Source: Larix kaempferi
Lineage: Eukaryota > Streptophyta > Pinopsida > Pinales > Pinaceae
Length of the DNA stretch: 64,000 bases
Direction of reading: 5' to 3'
Assembly: GCA_027924585.1 (NCBI GenBank)
Contig: BSBM01000712.1
Span: 2,676,001 to 2,740,000, forward strand
Shown: positions 58,489 to 64,000 of the stretch, piece by piece
Position numbering within the stretch: position 1 is the first letter of the stretch
Layout: each line of letters opens with the position of its first letter
The notes under the pieces: generated by a model
Databases searched by the model: none
Seen by the model: the letters and a program-made list of their open reading frames with translations, nothing else
What the model was told of the DNA's origin: nothing
Translations under genes and position numbers: made by a program

Positions 58489-61371
58489 TACCCTGTTGCA
58501 TGTCCTCATGCAACAACCTGCATCTGAATCGTGAATTGAGCTCTATCCAGAATAGAGGAAGGAATGTAGGAAACTCAGGCATCTTATCTATCTTTTGAAA
58601 GGCTTCTGTCAGTGACCCAGCATCTTCCAACCTCACTGTTTCCCTTCCACTGCTACTTGCTGATATCTGGGAATGCACTTGGTGTAGTGGGAATCTTCCT
58701 GTAGTCTCATTATGCTATGCCTGGGGGAGTTGAAAAGAAATCCTCAATCTGAATCCAACTCAATGACATCTCTAGGAGGTGGAAGCACTGGTTCTTGTGG
58801 GACAGTGTCTTCCAGCGCATCTAATTTTAACAGGAGAGTTGCTGGTTCTTGTGTAACAACAACATCCTTTAAACCTTCTTCACCAGCTACCTTTATTGAT
58901 TTTGGAGACACTGGTTCTTGTGTAACAACGTCTTCTTTGTCCTTCTGCTGCTGAGATAGGATCTCCTTCTCATCGTGCAACCCTTCCTCCAAGATTTCAG
59001 TGTCACCTGAGCATGGTGTCTATACCTGTTCATCTTCACTCCACTGTATATCAGGAATGATATCCACTCCCGGGTTATCTTCCAACTACAATTCAGGAGT
59101 TCTTGCTGCAGCTTCCAAGGGTGTTGGTTCTTGTGTAGCAACATCCTGGCTTACCTCTTCATCCTTCTTTTGCTGCAACTCTTCTCCTATGAGTTCTGTG
59201 TCATGGGAGTCCTCTGGGGTTACAACCCAGAGTTCATCATTAAACTCCAGAATCTCCTCTGTTCCAGGTTCTTCCCCCATCTGTTTGGAAGATTGGACAA
59301 GTATATTCAGGTTTTTTGGTTCTTGTGTTGCAGCTTCCTGTTCCAATTTATCACTGTCCTGCCTTTGTATCTCTTCTTCTAAAATTTCTGTGTCCTGGGA
59401 GCATTCTGGGGTTTCATCATATTCCTTTATAAGCTCCAGCGCATCCTTCATTCCAAGTTCTTCTCCCATCTGCTCTATAATCTCTGTATCGTGGAAACAT
59501 TCTAGGGTTACCATACATTCCTTATTAATCTCCAGGGCGTCCTCCATCCCATGTTCTTCTTCTACTTGTTCCATAATTTTTGCATCATGGGAAGTGGCAG
59601 CTGCAGCAAGGATGTTTAAAAGTGCTGGTTCTTGTGTGACAACACCTTCTTTTTCCACTGCTTTCCCTACTGTGGCTACAGGCTGTTGTGCTGAATAAGT
59701 GCTAAGTTGAATTTTATGGCCTACTTCCTCAAAGATTTCTCCACAGGTGGGGCAGAGTATTCGCTCATCCTTTTCTCCAGCTCCAGCAGAAACTGATTCC
59801 TCCACTTGGTCTGCAGCCTCTATTAGTGTGTACATTTTTCTTTCACCCTGCTTTCTGCAGGTTTCCTTCCAAGTTTCCAGCTCCCTTCTAAGTGCTTGTA
59901 GGTCCTCTTTCAGCATTGCATTCTCATACAAAAGTCCTTCAATTCCAGGTTCTTCCTCCACTGGCCTTTGTGGAGCATCCATCGGTCTTGGTGTAAGGAT
60001 TGGGGGCTCAACCTGTGTCTCTAGGGTTGCCCATCTTTTCCTAGCTTCCTCTGCTGCTGTGGTAGATCGAGTTCGTTTCCTTCTGATAGGTGCTGTTAGA
60101 TCAAATTCACTGGTGGCTCTCTTTCTCTTCTGTGGCGTTTTCTTTTGTGATTTTTCCTTTTGTGGTATTCCCTCCTGTGGAGCTGGGATATAGGGAGGCA
60201 AAAATGAGGTCAAAGGAATATTTCTTTGACCCTCATGCTATTCTTCTTCAATCACAGCTCCTCCTCCTACCCACTCAGGTGAAGACTCAATTGTAACCAG
60301 CTCAATGTCTTCTTCCATTGCCCTAGCTCCGTCATCTTCAGGTTCCATTGTCGCAGCATTTGATGCTGCTCCAATTTCACCTTCTGCTGTCGGAGCTGTC
60401 CTGTTATCTAGGTTTTCCACGAATGTTTCACCTACATTGTCACCTAATGGATCTGTTTGTGCTTCCCCTTGCTTTTCTTCAAATGCAGTTTCATCCCCCA
60501 CTGGTTCTGCTTGTGCTGGGGATTCATCTGCCCCGAATGGCTCTGACTGTGCCCCTGGTTGTTCTTCCTCTGTGGTTTTACCCACCCCGGATGGTCCTGC
60601 TTGTGCCCCCGATTGCTATTCTTCTCCCATTTCATCCCTCCCCCCAACTTCACTGGAGGAACTCCGGTCCTCTTGTTGTGGTGGAACCTGTAATTGTTGT
60701 AATGGGATGACCCTCAAGGGAACAGGTTGCTGTGGTCGGGTTATAAATTGTTCCCAAGTTATATTATGTTGGGAAAGGGTTCTTACAATAATTAACATGA
60801 TAAGGCCATGGTGGGTGAGAGAGGACAGTGGGTGCTTCACAGACTGAACAAATGTTGCCATATGACGCAAGTCGTGCAATAAATAAAATGAAATGTTCAA
60901 CAAAATGCCATGGCGGAGATGAGAAAGCAAAGGAAGTTCAGAGTTATACACAGTTTGGTATCTACCTTCGCAGGTAATGTATTTCTTAAGGAAGACAGCA
61001 ACCTGGTCCCATGGCCACGGCAGTGAGTTCAGTGCAATCCCTCTCCTGGATGCTTCAACTTGCTCCCGTGGAAGTAAAAATTGTTCTCGTGCAACCGTTG
61101 CAGGGACTCGACGGTTAAACCAAGGTTTTCCCACCATCAGGATGGCTGTAACCTTGGATATAATGACCTCAGAGACGTCTATACACAGCCCCCACACCGT
61201 GGAGTGAGTTTTGGTAAGATTCAAGGCAAATTGCAGGGCTGCGTCCCGATCGAATCCGTCCAATCGCTCAAAGAACTCGACCCAGCCAGCAGCTTGAAAA
61301 ATGGCAAGAACTTGTGGATTCCGTCTGAGTTCCCGAGTATTGAAAGGTTCATGGCGAACTGGAATGCCCAT
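58489..61371 (-). pseudogene. Long extra ORF downstream of Ty3 integrase (additional ORF; function unknown)
   Basis: From ATG at 61371 one frame stays open to TGA at 58744-58746 (876 codons) apart from three TAG codons at 60616, 60238 and 59086; a shift then leads to a C-terminal piece (58678 leftwards: FQKIDKMPEFPTFLP, LLHEDMQQGSWGEMLSPE). Order of parts: a helical N-terminal domain (about residues 1-230: AGWVEFFERLDGFD, YITCEGRYQTVYNSELPLLS, SLTHHGLIMLIIVRTL); an acidic P/E/Q linker; basic clusters like nuclear signals (QKRKRATSEF, RRKRTRS, about 390-420); a probable coiled coil (LKEDLQALRRELETWKETC); a CPTC motif (about 539-542) with a later His; and an acidic repeat tail with six (V/A)TQEP motifs. 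The N-terminal pattern recalls, from memory, ORFs in gymnosperm, fern and moss Ty3 elements. Its place between integrase and the 3' LTR, in sense orientation, fits an additional ORF. Function unknown. Confidence 0.7.
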
Positions 61372-61979
61372 GGTCCTGGCTGCAAACTGAAACTGCTATT
61401 CCACAGATTACCGGATCCCAGAATGGAAGTTGCAGCACAGAGGATGCACGAATCGCTGAGTGGAGACGTTGAGAGAATGACCAAATTTGGAAAGTTGAGC
61501 ACAGGACAGTGTTTGAAATTTTCATGCCGAATTGGGGAAGGTGGCAGTTATTAGCATTTACGTTGTAAGAGGGAAAGGTTTAATCAGGTATAATGGTGGT
61601 ACGAGTGAAGGTACGACCAATATCATTTAAATGATATCAATGCTTAATCACGTGATAAATGAAAGCCATACCTCATAAAAATGTGCATCGGAAAGCTGCG
61701 GAAAATGGTGGAGCATGCAGTTGATGAAGTCACGGAGCCGAATTTGTGCAAAGTCGGATGTGTGATCATGATGACTCGGATAAGGCAATAAGTTCTTCCG
61801 CCGGTGAAACACAAACCGTCGCTTCCTCGGTGTCGGAATGATGAATTCGCCGGCACGACTGAGGTGAATCAACACCATGATTAGCATGTTTGAAACAATT
61901 CTTCTGTTAACACGGGAGTTACCACTGCAAGTTGCCAAAAAGAATGATAGCATGGCCGACGAAAAAGATGTTGCAGTTG
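61372..61979 (-). other. Spacer upstream of the extra ORF, with an unexplained 111-codon frame
   Basis: A minus-strand frame at 61648-61983 (ELIIP-like: GEFIIPTPRKRRFVFHRRKN, then FAQIRLRDFINCMLHHFP) has a basic cluster and does not look like repeat translation. It could be a first exon of the extra ORF or an eroded separate ORF; I cannot decide. 61372-61640 shows nothing else. Confidence 0.35.
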
Positions 61980-62807
61980 TCAAAAAAAATATGTTGCAGC
62001 CACCGGGAAAGAAGTTGCGGCCACCGAAAAAGAATTCATGGCAGCCGAAAAAAAATTTAAAAGTTTTACGGTGGCGGGAAAGATTACAGCTGGCGGGAAG
62101 AGTTGTTGCAGTGCTGTGACGTGATGTTGCAGCCGCTGGATTGAAGTCGCGGCTGCCGGGGATGATTTATAGCTGACGGGAGAAAAGATTTTAAGGTCGA
62201 CGGAAAACAATAACGGCGAAATGTTGCAGCCGCTGATGTTGCAGCCATTGGATTGACGACCGACGGGGAAAAAAAAGGATACTACGGCTGCTGAAAATGA
62301 GGTGGCAGTTGCTGGGAAATGAGATGGAAGTCGCGGGGAAATGAAGTGGCAGCTGCGGGAAACGGTTACGGCTACGGGGAAATGATGTGGCAATAGTTGG
62401 TAAATGAGGTGGCAACCATTGGAAGATGAGGTGGCAGTTGCGGGGAAATGAGATGGCAGCCGCGGGGAAATGAAGTGGCAATAGCTGGTAAATGAGGTGG
62501 CAGCCGCGGGGAATGGGGTTGCAGCTGCCAATGTTGCAGCCGCCGATGTTGCAGCCGCCGACGTTGTAGCCGCCGACGATGTTGCAGCCGCCGACGTTGC
62601 AGCCGCCGACGTTGCAGCCGCCGATGTTGCAGCCGCTGATGTTGCAGCTGCCGGAAAAGATTGACGGTAAGTGGGAAAAAGGATTTTGCGGCTGCTAGGG
62701 AAAAGGATAATGTGGTTGCCGGAAAAGGATATACAGCTGCCGGAAAATATGTTGCAGCTGCCGGAAAATATGTCGCAGCTGTCGGAAAATATGTTGCAGC
62801 TGCCGGA
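61980..62807. repeat. GC-rich minisatellite block between integrase and the extra ORF
   Basis: Three related arrays: about 62290-62515, units with GGGGAAATGA(G/A)GTGGCAG every roughly 24-48 bases; about 62519-62650, a 15-bp unit GTTGCAGCCGCCGA(T/C) about eight times; and about 62700-62807, a 24-bp unit AATATGTTGCAGCTGCCGGA about four times. All share GCAGC(T/C)G and probably descend from one unit. Frames through it give only low-complexity protein, so I treat it as non-coding spacer. It is strikingly GC-rich beside its neighbours. Confidence 0.85.
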
Positions 62808-62825
62808 TTTTTTTTTTTTTTTTTT
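62808..62825. repeat. T18 homopolymer
   Basis: An uninterrupted run of 18 T directly after the last minisatellite unit. On the minus strand it is a poly-A run, which could mark a retroposed 3' end or simple slippage. Confidence 0.9.
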
Positions 62826-63014
62826 AAAGCAAGGACGGCACAGGGAGATTTTCGTCTAATGGGCCCAAACTGGTCGTTCTCCTGGCGCTTCCCTGAAATT
62901 TTTTGAAAGACGACAACAAGCAAAGAGATCAAATGCAAAGAGAAAAAGAAAAAAAAACAACAGCTATACGCTACATCAAGAAATTATTTATGTACAGCAA
63001 ATACAATTTTCAGT

Positions 63015-64000
63015 TTAAGGTTTGGCAAAGGTAGAGAAAATTTCCTGTTCTGGTGCCAATTGATAGTCTGGATCGGCAGCAATTTGTGAAATGAATGCAT
63101 CTTTAGAAATGGGCTTACGATATAGTCGCAGTCTGTGGCCGTTAGCAAGTAATGGTATACGGTTTTCATCAATGGTCACCAAGCGAACAGTGCCGTTGTC
63201 AAATACCCTGTCGACCAAATATGGACCTAGCCATCTTGTGCGTAATTTTCCTTTAAAATCCTTCTTGAATCTGGAGTCGTATAATAGTGCCCAGTCTCCT
63301 TCACGGAATATTTTCTTTTTGATGAATCGGTCATGCCAGTTAGATCTCTGTTGCTGAAGCAACACAGTCTGGTCTACTGCAGCTGACCGTTTCTCATCCA
63401 ATTCATTTAATTGATTCAATCTTCTCTTCTGGGCTTCTGTTACATCCAGATTCATTTCAATGGATGTTTTTAGGGTCTTGATCTCAAATTCAATTGGAAA
63501 GATGGCACTCTTCCCATACACCAGATCATAGGGATAAAACCCCGTGGTGTTGCGCCAAGTTGTGCGATATGCCCACAGTGCTTCTGGAAGCCTGCCAGCC
63601 CAATCCCTTCGATGGCTTTTAACTGTTTTAGTAAGAATTGCTTCAATAACTTTATTAGTACTTTCCACCTGACCATTGGCCTGGGGATGATAAGGTGAAG
63701 CTATCCTGTGCTGCACATGATACTTCCGGAGCAAGGATTCAAATTGGTGTGAGATGAATTGCGGTCCCCCATCGGTAACTACTTCCCTTGGTACCCCAAA
63801 GCGGGTAAAAACTTCACTGTATAGAAAATCAATCACCGCCTGGTCATTAGCCTTAGCCAAAGCTACAGCTTCTACCCACTTGGTCATGTAATATGTACAC
63901 ACCAGAATGTAAACCTTCTGTCTGGAAGGAGGGTTGATAGGGCCAACAAAGTCTAATGCCCATCTATCAAATGGTTCTAGTACCACTTGGGGCTGTAAAG
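63015..64000 (-). CDS. Ty3/gypsy integrase, intact in window (partial, continues past the right edge)
   Basis: The frame is open without stops from the window edge to the stop at 63015, at least 323 codons. The core has all three catalytic acids in a DD35E arrangement: Asp in WALDFVGPI, Asp in VVTDGGPQF, and Glu in ANGQVESTNKVIEA, 35 residues after the second Asp (numbering from 63986: 12, 72, 108). The C-terminal domain follows: REGDWALLYDSRFKKDFKGK, RWLGPYLVDRVF and NGHRLRLYRKP, then a short tail. Integrase inserts element DNA into chromosomes; here it is probably the last part of a gag-pol polyprotein whose start lies outside the window. Unlike every other integrase in the window it shows no damage, so the element is young. 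The zinc domain must lie to the right. Confidence 0.92.
   Translation of the reverse strand, partial: LQPQVVLEPFDRWALDFVGPINPPSRQKVYILVCTYYMTKWVEAVALAKANDQAVIDFLYSEVFTRFGVPREVVTDGGPQFISHQFESLLRKYHVQHRIASPYHPQANGQVESTNKVIEAILTKTVKSHRRDWAGRLPEALWAYRTTWRNTTGFYPYDLVYGKSAIFPIEFEIKTLKTSIEMNLDVTEAQKRRLNQLNELDEKRSAAVDQTVLLQQQRSNWHDRFIKKKIFREGDWALLYDSRFKKDFKGKLRTRWLGPYLVDRVFDNGTVRLVTIDENRIPLLANGHRLRLYRKPISKDAFISQIAADPDYQLAPEQEIFSTFAKP

Noticed and set aside
59000-60847. Long plus-strand frames opposite the extra ORF
   Set aside because: They are antisense shadows of the minus-strand ORF, rich in S and P because the sense strand encodes E-rich repeats.
62519-62650. Regular short repeats that might suggest a CRISPR array
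   Set aside because: 15-bp units abut without unique spacers, the context is eukaryotic and there are no cas genes. It is a minisatellite.
61980-62938. Overlapping long frames rich in A, T, S, F or Q, R, L across the minisatellite
   Set aside because: Translation of GC-rich tandem repeats keeps several frames open at once. Low complexity with no domain, so not called as genes.

Overview
The window looks like a piece of a large, transposon-rich seed-plant nuclear genome, most likely a gymnosperm (conifer type). That is an inference. It rests on AT-rich intergenic DNA full of old, stop-ridden LTR-retrotransposon fragments in both orientations, intronless DYW-type pentatricopeptide repeat (PPR) genes of the kind expanded in land plants, and Ty3 families with several gag zinc knuckles and an extra ORF beyond integrase. 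No bacterial-type operon, rRNA, tRNA or CRISPR was seen.

Host genes. The only convincing host genes are three related DYW-class PPR genes, all on the minus strand: an intact one at 14193-16313 (706 aa), a broken one at 27062-28890 (one single-base deletion and one nonsense codon), and an intact one at 40578-43034 (818 aa). They differ mainly in how many copies of a 101-residue (303-base) P-L-S block they carry: two, one and three. Their shared 3' flank (about 0.86 kb behind copies 2 and 3, about 0.1 kb behind copy 1) shows they arose by duplication of genomic DNA, not by retroposition. Further copies of the 3' flank, without a gene, lie at 24.9-25.6 kb. Intact copies would be expected to act in mitochondria or plastids in site-specific C-to-U RNA editing.

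Mobile DNA. 0.6-1.7 kb: Ty3 pol remnant (+). 7.7-9.1 kb: decayed plant-mobile-domain-like gene (+). 9.7-12.5 kb: Ty3 pol remnant (-). 16.5-18.3 kb: a 94-bp SINE-like insert with 16-bp target duplications, then a Ty3 remnant with a triplicated protease segment and RT (+). 18.4 kb onward: a primer-binding site and LTR fragment (-). 20.5-23.05 kb: Ty1/copia RNase H end, polypurine tract and LTR, with another LTR nested inside. 30.0-31.2 kb: LINE ORF2 end (+). 32.5-36.8 kb: Ty1/copia LTR, gag, protease, integrase and RT (+), cut by a 152-bp foldback. 46979-52720: a structurally complete Ty3 element (-) with two LTRs, a 5-bp target duplication, primer-binding site and purine tract, but damaged protease, RT and integrase active sites. 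53.7-56.8 kb: an older Ty3 remnant (+). 57.5-64.0 kb: the 3' part of a younger Ty3 element (-), with an intact DD35E integrase, a minisatellite spacer, a long extra ORF and the start of its 3' LTR.

The remainder (much of 1.7-7.4, 18.5-20.5, 23-26, 36.9-39.7 and 43-46.9 kb) shows no gene I can support, only diverged repeats. The best candidates for something under-described are the extra ORF at 58.7-61.4 kb and the modular PPR cluster.
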